The position numbers were made by a program, and so were the translations under genes. 64,000 nucleotides of DNA from Firmicutes bacterium HGW-Firmicutes-7 (lineage in GTDB: Bacteria > Bacillota > Clostridia > Lachnospirales > Vallitaleaceae). The stretch's first letter is position 1; each line of letters opens with the position of its first letter. The stretch lies in NCBI GenBank assembly GCA_002841375.1, contig PGZO01000018.1:18831-82830 (forward strand). The letters run 5' to 3'. A model generated the notes under the pieces. The model did no database searches. It saw only the letters and a list, made by a program, of their open reading frames with translations, and was not told the DNA's origin. This document shows, one piece after another, positions 41,201 through 49,336 of the stretch.

Positions 41201-42000
41201 CAAAACCAAAGGTATTTATTCCTGTTTTTCCAGGAACCAACTGTGAGTATGACAGCAAAAAGGCTTTTGAGGAAGCAGGTGCAGACGTTTCTACTTTCGT
41301 ATTTAAAAACTTAAAAGCAGAACATATAGAAGAATCTGTACTTTATATGACAAAGCTAATTAACGAAGCCAATATTGTTATGCTGCCAGGTGGCTTTAGC
41401 GCTGGTGATGAGCCGGACGGATCAGGCAAGTTTATTGCAACTGCATTTAGAAATGCTAGAATAAAAGAAGCCATTTCTGGCCTATTGCATAATAGGGATG
41501 GCCTGATGCTAGGAATTTGTAATGGGTTTCAAGCGCTAATTAAGCTAGGATTAGTACCGTATGGTGATATAGTCGATATTCAGGAGGAAGCACCAACGTT
41601 AACCTATAATACGATTGGTCGACATATTTCATCTATTGCTAGAACTAAAGTAATGTCTAACAAATCGCCCTGGTTATCTAATGTACAGGTATCGGACATA
41701 TTTTCCATTCCTGTTTCTCATGGGGAAGGAAGATTTTTGGCTTCACAGGAAGTAGTTGAAAAACTGTATGATAATGGTCAAGTTGCTACGACTTATGTAG
41801 ATATGAAAGGCAAACCATCAATGAAGGTTGCGTATAATCCTAATGGATCTGTTTATGCTATAGAAGGCATTACAAGCCCAGATGGACGTATTTTAGGCAA
41901 AATGGGTCATTCAGAGAGAATAGGAAGGTTTGTATATAAAAATATTCTTGGTGAAAAGGATCAAAAGATATTTGAATCAGGGGTTGAATATTTTAGATAA
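38224..42000 (+). CDS. purL: Phosphoribosylformylglycinamidine synthase, single-chain
   Basis: ATP- and glutamine-dependent conversion of FGAR to FGAM in purine synthesis. At 1258 aa this is the large single-chain form, with an N-terminal PurS-like part, two AIR-synthase halves and a C-terminal glutamine amidotransferase. Seen are FKNETHNHPTEIEPFGGAAT (split family block), GGKDSMSGT, and the amidotransferase motifs FPGTNCEYD, GGFSAGDEPDGSG, and the nucleophile cysteine in MLGICNGFQ with the His of VSHGEGRF. It is isolated from other pur genes here. ATG 38224 has TGGAGG upstream. Confidence 0.97.
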   Translation: MNSIKRVFVEKKKGCRVEASHLLEDLQHNLSIKPLKKVRILQRYDVDNISEEAYKQALYTIFSEKTVDKLYEEQFEISEDEVIFGIEYLPGQYDQRADSCEQCIKLLNANEAPIVRTAKIIVLQGNLNDQQIDKIKKYCINPVDSRETELAKPTTLELKYTTPEDVEILDGFIDLNEEGILNLWQELGLAMTNRDLKFTQDYFKNEEGRNPSLTEIRVLDTYWSDHCRHTTFLTKINKVDFANGYYNEPVKATYEKYLKDRAIVLGDKANEKDICFMDIALLAMKKLRKEGKLEDLEVSDEINACSIIVNVDVDSVNEEWLIMFKNETHNHPTEIEPFGGAATCLGGAIRDPLSGRSYVYQAMRVTGASDPTVSLEETLQGKLSQRKIVTESAHGYSSYGNQIGIATGQVREIYHPNYVAKRMEIGAVIAATRRENVVRESSDPGDYIVLLGGRTGRDGCGGATGSSKEHTENSIHTCGAEVQKGNPPTERKIQRLFRQDKVSKLIKKCNDFGAGGVSVAIGELADGLIIDLDVVPKKYAGLDGTELAISESQERMAVVIDEKDIEKFIKYVDDENLEATVVAKVTQEKRLVMKWKDKTIVDISRAFLDTNGATDETEALVKSPHEKSYFRAAFDEASTDKSIKEKWLLNIADLNVCSQKGLIERFDSSIGASTVFMPFGGKYQLTPTETMVAKIPLEKGETTTGTAMSYGYNPYLSSWSPFHGAVYAIVESVAKIVATGGDYTKIRFTFQEYFKRLNKDAIRWGEPLSAMLGAYYAQDQLELPSIGGKDSMSGTFHEIDVPPTLVSFAVNIVDVTKVISPEFKKIQSQVVCVPLGRDHYELPNFSMLRKNYTRIHQLIHEGKILSAHTIGIGGLSEAISKMSFGNMIGIDINHIIFEQNFFAPDYGSIVLEFEQGTDIDQLLVDIEYFDVGVTKKDSIISYGDTIIEIDDVLIKWQDKLESVFPTQTKVLTKDILDLPYKAKEIYICKNKIAKPKVFIPVFPGTNCEYDSKKAFEEAGADVSTFVFKNLKAEHIEESVLYMTKLINEANIVMLPGGFSAGDEPDGSGKFIATAFRNARIKEAISGLLHNRDGLMLGICNGFQALIKLGLVPYGDIVDIQEEAPTLTYNTIGRHISSIARTKVMSNKSPWLSNVQVSDIFSIPVSHGEGRFLASQEVVEKLYDNGQVATTYVDMKGKPSMKVAYNPNGSVYAIEGITSPDGRILGKMGHSERIGRFVYKNILGEKDQKIFESGVEYFR

Positions 42001-42021
42001 TGATTAAAAGGAGGGCGTCAG

Positions 42022-42705
42022 ATGACTTCTTCAAACTTAAAAATTACAGCGTGTTTAATTATGTTAATAGACCATATAGGTGCCTTATTATATCCACAAG
42101 TATTTTTGTTAAGGATAATTGGGAGACTTGCATTTCCCATGTTTGCGTTTCTAATTGTAGAAGGTTATTTTCATACTAAGAATTTAAAAAAATATATCAT
42201 AAGGTTAGCGCTTTTTGCCATTGTTTCAGAAATACCCTTTGATAGAGCTTTTAATGGTGCATGGCTAGAATTCAGTTATCAAAATGTATTTTTCACCCTT
42301 TTAATTGGTCTTCTAGCAATTGCTATATATGATAAATATTTTGCTTCAAATCTACCGCTAGCTGTAGTTGGTACAATGATGTGTGTATTATTAAATGTTG
42401 TTATTAGAGGTGACTACAACATCTTTGGAATATTAATAATACTTGGGTTTTATCATTATAGAAATCAAAGGATGAAGATATTATTATGGTTACTGATCAT
42501 TAATGGGATTTCCGTATCCATTCAAATAGCGTATGCGAATGAATTTACCCTCAGAAGTGGCGCACAACTTTTTCAAATTCTTGCATTGCCCATTATCTTT
42601 AGCTATAATGGAAAAAAAGGGTTAAGACTAAAATATCTATTTTATATATTTTATCCAACACATTTGCTTATACTTTACAATATTACCCTAATGCTTAAGC
42701 ATTAG
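42022..42705 (+). CDS. TraX-family membrane protein
   Basis: A 227-aa protein with eight or so hydrophobic segments, starting SSNLKITACLIMLIDHIGA and containing GRLAFPMFAFLIVEGYFHT and SEIPFDRAF. These match TraX, a family related to membrane acyltransferases and first named for F-pilin N-acetylation; chromosomal copies are common in Bacillota with unknown targets. GGAGG precedes the ATG. It follows purL by 21 bp. Its last codons lie in the palindrome shared with luxS. Confidence 0.9.
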   Translation: MTSSNLKITACLIMLIDHIGALLYPQVFLLRIIGRLAFPMFAFLIVEGYFHTKNLKKYIIRLALFAIVSEIPFDRAFNGAWLEFSYQNVFFTLLIGLLAIAIYDKYFASNLPLAVVGTMMCVLLNVVIRGDYNIFGILIILGFYHYRNQRMKILLWLLIINGISVSIQIAYANEFTLRSGAQLFQILALPIIFSYNGKKGLRLKYLFYIFYPTHLLILYNITLMLKH

Positions 42706-42711
42706 GGTAAT
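42682..42711. terminator. 30-bp perfect palindrome at the convergent traX-like/luxS ends
   Basis: ATTACCCTAATGCTT (42682-42696) is followed directly by its exact reverse complement (42697-42711). It covers the stop codons of both convergent genes and should act as a bidirectional terminator, though it has no long T-run. Confidence 0.75.
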
Positions 42712-43177
42712 TTAGATTGACATCTGAAATATGATATAAAATATTTTCTAAAAACTTCTTTGATTCATAGATTGCCATTGGCAAATTCATATCTAAGTAA
42801 TTTCCACAATCTTTTGGAGCTGCGCCAGGAACGTCACCATGAAAACTGGATACAAATTCAAAGGTCTTAATAATTAAATCAACGACATCTCTTGATTCGT
42901 AATCCCCACTAAGTAGAAGATAAAAACCTGTTCTACATCCCATCGGACCAAAGTATATTACTTTACTTCCATATTCTTTATCATTTCTTAAAAAAGTTGC
43001 CACTAAATGTTCAATAGCATGCATTTCAGCTGTATTCATAACCGGTTCGAAGTTAGGTCTCTTCATACGAATATCAAAAGTTGTTATCGTATTTTTGTGC
43101 ACATGGTCTTTACGAGAAACATAAATCCCAGGTATCAAATTAAGGTGATCTATTGTAAAGCTTGGTATTTTTTCCAT
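42695..43177 (-). CDS. luxS: S-ribosylhomocysteine lyase LuxS
   Basis: Cleaves S-ribosylhomocysteine to homocysteine and DPD, the AI-2 precursor, in the activated-methyl cycle. The 160-aa protein has the metal ligands H53 and H57 in MHAIEHLVATF and C124 in KDCGNYLD, and the catalytic cysteine C81 in GPMGCRTGFY. All key residues are intact. It is a single gene with GGAGGG (as CCCTCC on the plus strand) before the start. It overlaps the TraX-like gene by 11 bp at the 3' end. Confidence 0.97.
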   Translation of the reverse strand: MEKIPSFTIDHLNLIPGIYVSRKDHVHKNTITTFDIRMKRPNFEPVMNTAEMHAIEHLVATFLRNDKEYGSKVIYFGPMGCRTGFYLLLSGDYESRDVVDLIIKTFEFVSSFHGDVPGAAPKDCGNYLDMNLPMAIYESKKFLENILYHISDVNLNYPNA

Positions 43178-43317
43178 TTTTAACCCTCCGTTGTATTTAA
43201 AGATATTAAAAGTATACCATTGATTATATCCATTGGGAATAGGTTAAAGAATGGGTAGTGCCATTTTATAATGTACCAGCAATTCTAAATGAAATAAGTT
43301 CAAATTAATTGTATACA

Positions 43318-43347
43318 TTGACATTTTTGGTGAAATATGAGTATAAT
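43318..43347 (+). promoter_or_regulatory. Promoter of the 2-oxoacid:ferredoxin oxidoreductase operon
   Basis: -35 TTGACA (43318-43323), 18 bp, -10 TATAAT (43342-43347). A strong vegetative match. Confidence 0.75.
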
Positions 43348-43356
43348 GTTATTAGT

Positions 43357-43371
43357 TGATAATCATTATCG
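43357..43371. promoter_or_regulatory. Fur-box-like operator
   Basis: TGATAAT-C-ATTATCG (43357-43371) matches 14 of 15 positions of the 7-1-7 Fur consensus TGATAATnATTATCA. It lies 9 bp downstream of the -10, where a bound repressor would block initiation. Confidence 0.7.
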
Positions 43372-43437
43372 ATTAATAATAATACGATAAAATGCTTTGT
43401 ATTCTTGCAAAGTTAAATATATGAAGGAGGTCTTATT

Positions 43438-45132
43438 ATGAAAAATTCATTGACAATTGTCTTGTCAGGAGAAGCGGGTCAAGGTCTACAAACGACTGAA
43501 GAATTTCTAGTTGAGGCAATAGCACAATCTTATTACGTATTTTCGACAAAGGATGTAATGAGTAGAGTTAGAGGAGGCAATAACACGGTCCAAATTAGAT
43601 TGTCTGATCAATTCGTTTATGCATATCAACATACAATTGATATGCTTTTTCTGCTGAATGACCACTCATTTAGTAGATTAACCAATCGTATCACAGATAA
43701 AACAATTATTTTTGGTGAAGAGGGTTTTGCTGATCCATTGGTAATTAATGAAAAGAGAGCTACTTTTAAGTCTTTTAACTTGAAAGAGTTATCAAAAGAA
43801 GCAGGAGGGGCATTATTAGCTAATACGATTTTATTTGGATTTATTGCTGGAATGCTTGAACTTGATGAAGATAGTTGCAAAAAACAAATTATGAAACGAT
43901 TTTTAAAACGAGGAGAAAAAGTAATCAACGATAACCAAACCGCCTTTGATATGGGATACAAAAGAGGGGTCAAATATCCGTTGCAAAAAGAATTTATGAA
44001 GTCCTCAGACACAAGTACATATAAAATCAGTGATGGGACAACAGCAGTAGGATTAGGTGCTATAGCCGGGGGATGTAATTTTGTTGCTTCCTATCCAATG
44101 TCGCCAGGAACGGGTGTATTGACATATTTAGCAAGAAAATCTAACGCTTTTGAAATATTGGTTGAGCAAGCTGAGGACGAGATTGCTGCATTGAATATGG
44201 TAATTGGTGCTTGGTATGCTGGAGCTAGAGGACTTGCTACTACTTCAGGTGGAGGGTTTGCTTTAATGGAAGAAGCTGTAAGTCTTTCGGGAATTACTGA
44301 GACACCTTGTGTTGTCCATGTTGCTCAGAGACCTGGGCCAGGAACCGGTCTGCCAACTAGAACAGAACAGGCTGATTTAAATCTCGTTGTATATGCTGGA
44401 CATGGAGAATTTCCAAGAATTGTATTTGCACCTGGTAAGCTGGAAGATGCAGTTAAATTAAGTCAAAAAGCTTTTTACTTAGCTGATAAATATCAAGTTC
44501 CAGTTTTTATATTAACAGATCAATTCTTTCTAGAATCTTTAGGGCAAATGGAACGTTTTGAACTTGATGATCAATATTTAGAATCCTTTATTACGAAGAC
44601 AGAGGAAGAATATAAACGGTATTTATTAACAAAGGAAATTCTTTCTCCAAGGGGGATTCCAGGATATGGCAATGGGCTAGTGAAGGTAGACAGTGATGAA
44701 CATGATGAATCAGGTGGAATTACTGAAGACTTTAATGTAAGAGTACAAATGAACGAAAAACGTTTAATGAAACGAGAACTATTATTAGAAGAATATTCAG
44801 ATGCAGAACTAATTGGACCTTCTGATTACCGGTATCTAATCGTTGGTTGGGGATCTACTTATGGCGTCTTAAAAGAATTTGTTGAAACCAATGAGAACAA
44901 TGATGTCGCATTTTTATATGTTAAGCAGGTGTTTCCACTACATAAGAACTTGACAACTTATTTTGATCAAGCACAAAAAGTAATTGCTATTGAGAATAAT
45001 GCTACAGGTCAATTTGCTAACTTGCTTAAATTAGAGTTAGATATAAAAGTAGATGATAAAATCTTGAAATATAACGGAGAACCTTTTTCAATTGAAGAAG
45101 TGGAGAAAAGATTAAAGGAGGTGCTGTCATGA
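43438..45132 (+). CDS. korA: 2-oxoacid:ferredoxin oxidoreductase, fused gamma-alpha subunit
   Basis: Oxidative decarboxylation of a 2-oxoacid to acyl-CoA with electrons to ferredoxin, in complex with the beta subunit encoded next. The 564-aa chain has an N-terminal gamma domain (1-185; LSGEAGQGLQTTEEF, RVRGGNNTVQ), then the alpha pyrimidine domain (GAIAGGCNFVASYPMSPGTG) and domain II. GGAGG precedes the ATG. The stop overlaps the beta start (ATGA). Substrate choice (2-oxoglutarate or branched) cannot be read from sequence. Regulation is probably by iron through the Fur-like box. Confidence 0.9.
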   Translation: MKNSLTIVLSGEAGQGLQTTEEFLVEAIAQSYYVFSTKDVMSRVRGGNNTVQIRLSDQFVYAYQHTIDMLFLLNDHSFSRLTNRITDKTIIFGEEGFADPLVINEKRATFKSFNLKELSKEAGGALLANTILFGFIAGMLELDEDSCKKQIMKRFLKRGEKVINDNQTAFDMGYKRGVKYPLQKEFMKSSDTSTYKISDGTTAVGLGAIAGGCNFVASYPMSPGTGVLTYLARKSNAFEILVEQAEDEIAALNMVIGAWYAGARGLATTSGGGFALMEEAVSLSGITETPCVVHVAQRPGPGTGLPTRTEQADLNLVVYAGHGEFPRIVFAPGKLEDAVKLSQKAFYLADKYQVPVFILTDQFFLESLGQMERFELDDQYLESFITKTEEEYKRYLLTKEILSPRGIPGYGNGLVKVDSDEHDESGGITEDFNVRVQMNEKRLMKRELLLEEYSDAELIGPSDYRYLIVGWGSTYGVLKEFVETNENNDVAFLYVKQVFPLHKNLTTYFDQAQKVIAIENNATGQFANLLKLELDIKVDDKILKYNGEPFSIEEVEKRLKEVLS

Positions 45133-45980
45133 AAAAATTTGAACTAGACGCTAAAACGGATATTGCTTGGTGTCCTGGTTGTGGAAATTTCAATATTAGA
45201 ACTGCCTTAATTAGTGCACTTCAAGAGCTGAATATTGAACCTACGAATGTAGTTTTTTCATCAGGAATCGGTCAAGCAGCTAAAATGCCACAATATATCA
45301 ATGCGAATTACTTTAATGGTCTACACGGTAGAGGTTTGCCGGTAGCAGTTGCCATAAAAGCAAGTAACCCTTCATTAACAGTTATAGCAGAAGGGGGCGA
45401 TGGAGATATGTATGGAGAAGGGGGAAATCATTTTATACATAACGTTCGTCGTAATCCAGACATCGCCCATATTGTTCATAATAATATGGTTTACGGGTTA
45501 ACCAAAGGGCAAGCTTCACCAACAAGTCAGAAGGATTTTGTTACGCCGGTTCAAATTAATGGTGTAACGAATGAGCCATTTAATCCTTTAGCTGTAGCAC
45601 TATTGCTTGGCGCAACGTTTGTCGCAAGAGCCTTTTCAGGGGATCTAGAGCAAACGAAAAACATTATCAAGCAAGCAATATTACACAAAGGATATTCACT
45701 AGTTGATATTTTTCACCCATGTGTAACCTTCAATAAGCTTAATACTTTTTCCTGGTATAAAAATCATTCCTATTATGTTGATGAAGACTATGATGCGAGT
45801 GAAATTAAAAATGCAATGGAGAAGGTTGTAAATACGGATATGTATGCATTAGGAATTCTATATCAAAAAGAAGGGAAGTCTTCTTTTGAAGAACAACTTA
45901 ATATATATAAACAAGATGAAACACCAATTGTATTTCGAAAAAGAGATATCGGTAAAGTAAACAATTTGATGAAGGATTAA
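45129..45980 (+). CDS. korB: 2-oxoacid:ferredoxin oxidoreductase, beta subunit
   Basis: The 283-aa thiamine-diphosphate-binding partner of the preceding subunit. The TPP/Mg motif is GGDGDMYGEGGNHFIHNVRR, and the N-terminal AWCPGCGNF supplies two cysteines of the [4Fe-4S] cluster. The motif usually written SGIGCSG reads SGIGQAAK here, so the third cluster cysteine is not in its usual place; this subtype occurs in other anaerobes. GGAGGTG precedes the ATG. A strong terminator follows the stop. Confidence 0.9.
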   Translation: MKKFELDAKTDIAWCPGCGNFNIRTALISALQELNIEPTNVVFSSGIGQAAKMPQYINANYFNGLHGRGLPVAVAIKASNPSLTVIAEGGDGDMYGEGGNHFIHNVRRNPDIAHIVHNNMVYGLTKGQASPTSQKDFVTPVQINGVTNEPFNPLAVALLLGATFVARAFSGDLEQTKNIIKQAILHKGYSLVDIFHPCVTFNKLNTFSWYKNHSYYVDEDYDASEIKNAMEKVVNTDMYALGILYQKEGKSSFEEQLNIYKQDETPIVFRKRDIGKVNNLMKD

Positions 45981-46000
45981 TAAAAAGAATTGCCCTACAT

Positions 46001-46041
46001 AAGTTACCCCCACCTAATAGAGGTGGGGGTAACTTTTTTCT
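46001..46041 (+). terminator. Intrinsic terminator after korB
   Basis: A 15-bp perfect stem (AAGTTACCCCCACCT / AGGTGGGGGTAACTT) with a 5-nt loop and a T-run at its end. Confidence 0.95.
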
Positions 46042-46071
46042 TTACGTTAAACGCTGTTACGGGTGTATATT

Positions 46072-46890
46072 TTACATACCGTATGACCACATCCATCGCT
46101 TGTTTATGTTTAAGCTTGATATTGCTAACATATCTTCATCTGAGAGGTTAAAATCGAAGATATTTGTGTTTTCAAAAATCCATTCTTTATGTACCGACTT
46201 TGGAATGGTTACAACTTTTTGTTGTAAAGCCCATCGAAGGATTATTTGGGCAGATGTTTTTTTGTGTTTTTTACCTAATGCAAGCAGTGTTTTTTCTTTC
46301 AGAACTTCACCACGTGCTAATGGGCTCCATGCTTCCATTTGAATTTCATTCTTTTGGCAGTATTCTAGTAGTTTCTCTTGTGTAAGCCAAGGATGAAACT
46401 CTACTTGATTTACAGCAGGAATAACTTCGCTAATTGATTGAAGGTGTTCTAGATGTGAAATATTAAAGTTACAAACACCAATTGCTTTTATTTGTCCAGT
46501 ATGATAGAGCTCTACCATTGCACGCCAAGCTTCATCATATTTAGTAACTGGACTATTGATTAAGTATAAATCTATATAATCTACACTAAGATTTTTTTTG
46601 CTTTTTTCAAAAGCTTTTAAGGTTGCACTATAACTTTGGCTCATAGTCCAAAGCTTTGAAGTGATAAAAAGTTCTTCTCGTGGTATATCAATATTTTTCA
46701 ATGCATCTCCCAAGCTTTTTTCGTTGAGATAAAGTGTAGCGGTATCAAAGCTTCTGTAACCCGCTTCAAGTGCATTTTTTATAGCTTTTTGCATTGGAAA
46801 CCCAGAATGAATCCTATTTACACCAAAACCCAACCAAGGCATTTTGATACCGTTATTGAGCGTAGTACAATCTTGTAAGCTATTTATCAT
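46072..46890 (-). CDS. Aldo/keto reductase-family protein
   Basis: An NAD(P)H-dependent (beta/alpha)8-barrel oxidoreductase of 272 aa. The block YRSFDTATLYLNEKSLG supplies the tetrad Asp and Tyr, ITSKLW the Lys, and IPKSVHKEWIFEN the cofactor phosphate site. The tetrad histidine, normally in LIHWP, is replaced by asparagine (LYLINSP), a change seen in some AKR branches that may lower carbonyl reduction. The start is taken as ATG at 46890, because GGAG lies 9 bases upstream; ATG 46905 has no ribosome binding site. It is a single gene, convergent with korAB across the terminator. Confidence 0.88.
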   Translation of the reverse strand: MINSLQDCTTLNNGIKMPWLGFGVNRIHSGFPMQKAIKNALEAGYRSFDTATLYLNEKSLGDALKNIDIPREELFITSKLWTMSQSYSATLKAFEKSKKNLSVDYIDLYLINSPVTKYDEAWRAMVELYHTGQIKAIGVCNFNISHLEHLQSISEVIPAVNQVEFHPWLTQEKLLEYCQKNEIQMEAWSPLARGEVLKEKTLLALGKKHKKTSAQIILRWALQQKVVTIPKSVHKEWIFENTNIFDFNLSDEDMLAISSLNINKRWMWSYGM

Positions 46891-47092
46891 ATCGTTTATC
46901 TCCATTTATTTGTTTGATGTATTCATTTTATCATATTTCTTAGATAAATTAAATATTATTTATTTTTGTTGATTGTGTCAAGTAATAGTTTGCAATGATC
47001 TATCATATTGGGTATTTTAAATATCAAAACTTCTTATGTCAAATGTACCTAAAAATACTTTCGATAAAATAGGATTTAGAATAATTATTTTT

Positions 47093-47132
47093 TTGTTAAA
47101 TTATGATAATGATTTTGTTAATAATTTAACAA
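47093..47132. promoter_or_regulatory. 12-bp inverted repeat upstream of the Cache chemoreceptor
   Basis: TTGTTAAATTAT (47093-47104) and its exact reverse complement ATAATTTAACAA (47121-47132) flank 16 bp containing GATAATGA. It ends 5 bp before the -35 element, a typical activator or repressor position. The rest of the 46906-47220 gap holds the promoter only. Confidence 0.5.
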
Positions 47133-47137
47133 AAATC

Positions 47138-47165
47138 TTGACAAACTTAGAATAAATAGTACAAT
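47138..47165 (+). promoter_or_regulatory. Promoter of the Cache chemoreceptor gene
   Basis: -35 TTGACA (47138-47143), 16 bp, -10 TACAAT (47160-47165). Confidence 0.65.
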
Positions 47166-47220
47166 GATAATTACTAGATTTTGACACTTTACGCTAGAAT
47201 TATAAACAGGAGGAATTGCA

Positions 47221-49005
47221 ATGGGAAAGATAAAATACAAGATTTTATTCGCATTTTTAATCACTTCTTCAATTTTTATAATGCTTACTGGAGTTTATAG
47301 CATAGTAAATTTGATGCAGTTGAATGAAATGGAAACAGAGACAATAAGAACGATACTATTTGATGATTATGATAAAATGGTTAAAAATCAGGTTGAAACA
47401 GCTATAGGTGTATTGAATACATACTATGATGATTTTTCAGAAGGTCAAATAACTGAAGATCAAGCAAAAGAAGCAGCAAAAAAAGCAATTAAGAAATTGA
47501 GATACAATAAAGAAGGTTATTTCTGGATAGATGATATAAATGGTAACCTAATTGCACACCCAATACAACCGGATCAAGAAGGAATAAATAGAATTGATAT
47601 TACAGATCCAAATGGTATTGAGTTAATTAAAGAAGTTATAGACGCTGCAAAAGATAATAAAAACGCTGGTTATACGGATTATATGTGGGAAAAACCCCAG
47701 GATGCTGGAACCGGTAAGCTCAGCCCCAAAAGAGCAAACTCTCAACTGTTTAAACCGTGGAATTGGGTGATTAGTACTGGAAACTATGTGGATGATATTA
47801 ATTCAATTGTTGATTCAAAGCGTTTGGTTCTAAGTGAAAATTTGAATAAAAATATAATTGCCATCATACTTTTTATACTTGTTTCGTTAGTCGCTATTGA
47901 TATAGTTGGCATCATTCTAAGTAAAAAAATATCTGATCCAATTGTTCAGCTTGTAAAAGGCTTTGAAAAGGATGAACATGGGCAAATTAGACTACATCAA
48001 ATACAATTAAATTCTAAAGATGAAATTGGCCTACTTTCGAATACACTAAATGAGATGTCTTCACAGGTTAAAAACTTTATTGATGGTGTTATCCAAGTAT
48101 CTGAAAATGTTTCTTATTCTGCCACTACTGTTGAAACGCATATGTCAGATTTGAATAAACAAATAAAAGAAATAGCCGTAGGTACTGAGGGGATTTCAGC
48201 CGGAATGGAAGAAACTGCAGCAGCATCTGAAGAAATGAGCGCAACAACAACTGAAATTGTTGGATCTATAGAATCTATCGCTAGTAAAGCACACGAAGCG
48301 GCTCAATCAGTAAGTGAAATAAGTGAAAGAGCAGGTACGTTAAAATCCAATATTAGTGCAGCCTTACATAAGGGTAATTTAATATACACTCAATCAAAAA
48401 CAAATTTGGACAAGGCGATAGAAGAATCCAAGTCTGTCTTACAGATTAATGCTTTGGCAGATGTAATTTTGCAAATTACGAACCAAACAAATTTACTTGC
48501 GCTAAATGCAGCAATTGAGGCTGCACGTGCGGGAGAAGCTGGAAAGGGGTTTGCTGTGGTTGCCGATGAAATAAGAAAGCTTGCAGAGGATTCCAAGAGC
48601 ACTGCAAGTAGCATTCAAAATATTATACAAACGGTTACAAGTTCGGTAGGGAATTTATCTGATAACTCAATTCAACTTTTGAACTTTTTTGAGACTAATG
48701 TTAAAACAGATTATGATTTGATGCTAAATGCATCAGATGAATATAATAATGATGCTAAGAATTTAGATATAATAGTTACAGGCTTTAGTAATACGGCAGA
48801 AAAGCTTCAAGTTTCTATTCAAAGCATGATGAAAGCCATAGATGAAATTGCTTTGGCATCTAATGACGGTGCCGAGAGTACAAGTGATATTGCACAAAGG
48901 GTACTGCTAATTACTGAAAAATCTAATGAATTGAAGATACAAGCAAATGAATCAAATAATTATTCGGAAAAACTCCTTCATTTGGTATCAAAATTTAAGA
49001 TGTGA
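47221..49005 (+). CDS. Methyl-accepting chemotaxis protein with an extracellular Cache domain
   Basis: A 594-aa chemoreceptor. TM1 is about 7-29 and TM2 about 208-232; between them a single Cache-2 type sensor ([36 protein letters not shown]) typical for small organic acids. HAMP-like sequence and the signalling coiled coil follow; the tip [20 protein letters not shown] then [16 protein letters not shown] is intact. GGAGG precedes the ATG. The protein ends [13 protein letters not shown], a normal receptor terminus, and a second, separate receptor terminus follows it. Confidence 0.94.
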   Translation: MGKIKYKILFAFLITSSIFIMLTGVYSIVNLMQLNEMETETIRTILFDDYDKMVKNQVETAIGVLNTYYDDFSEGQITEDQAKEAAKKAIKKLRYNKEGYFWIDDINGNLIAHPIQPDQEGINRIDITDPNGIELIKEVIDAAKDNKNAGYTDYMWEKPQDAGTGKLSPKRANSQLFKPWNWVISTGNYVDDINSIVDSKRLVLSENLNKNIIAIILFILVSLVAIDIVGIILSKKISDPIVQLVKGFEKDEHGQIRLHQIQLNSKDEIGLLSNTLNEMSSQVKNFIDGVIQVSENVSYSATTVETHMSDLNKQIKEIAVGTEGISAGMEETAAASEEMSATTTEIVGSIESIASKAHEAAQSVSEISERAGTLKSNISAALHKGNLIYTQSKTNLDKAIEESKSVLQINALADVILQITNQTNLLALNAAIEAARAGEAGKGFAVVADEIRKLAEDSKSTASSIQNIIQTVTSSVGNLSDNSIQLLNFFETNVKTDYDLMLNASDEYNNDAKNLDIIVTGFSNTAEKLQVSIQSMMKAIDEIALASNDGAESTSDIAQRVLLITEKSNELKIQANESNNYSEKLLHLVSKFKM

Positions 49006-49037
49006 TTTTTGTTTATTCGATGCAAACAAATAAAAAT

Positions 49038-49220
49038 ATGCTTATTGATTTAATGCAAAATCTATCTGCTATAGCAGAGGAAAATGCAGCAGGAACACAG
49101 GAAACATCTGCATCTATGGAAGAACTTTCAGTGACGATAGAAGAAGTCGCAAATGCTAGTGAAGGCCTAGCTAATATTGCGGAGACTGTACAGATGCATA
49201 TTCAAAAATTTAAGTTATAA
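49038..49220 (+). pseudogene. Stray chemoreceptor C-terminal fragment
   Basis: Directly after the full-length chemoreceptor, in another frame, an open stretch encodes the last 60 or so residues of a chemoreceptor: NLSAIAEENAAGTQETSASM, then EELSVTIEEV and a QMHIQKFKL end. It has no tip, sensor or membrane part. An ATG at 49002 overlaps the stop of the upstream gene, so it could be translated, but a remnant left by recombination or by swap of the 3' half of the upstream gene is the simpler reading. Confidence 0.75.
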
Positions 49221-49234
49221 GAAACAATACATTG

Positions 49235-49270
49235 GAATGAGTCTGGTAATCAATAGGCTCATTCTTTTTT
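49235..49270 (+). terminator. Intrinsic terminator after the chemoreceptor remnant
   Basis: GAATGAGTCT pairs with AGGCTCATTC (one G-T pair) across a 10-nt loop, followed by seven T residues. Confidence 0.85.
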
Positions 49271-49336
49271 TCTTTTATCAATGATAATTATACGTTAATA
49301 TTTTTGTTAGGTTTGTTTGAAACGTTAGCGTAAAGT

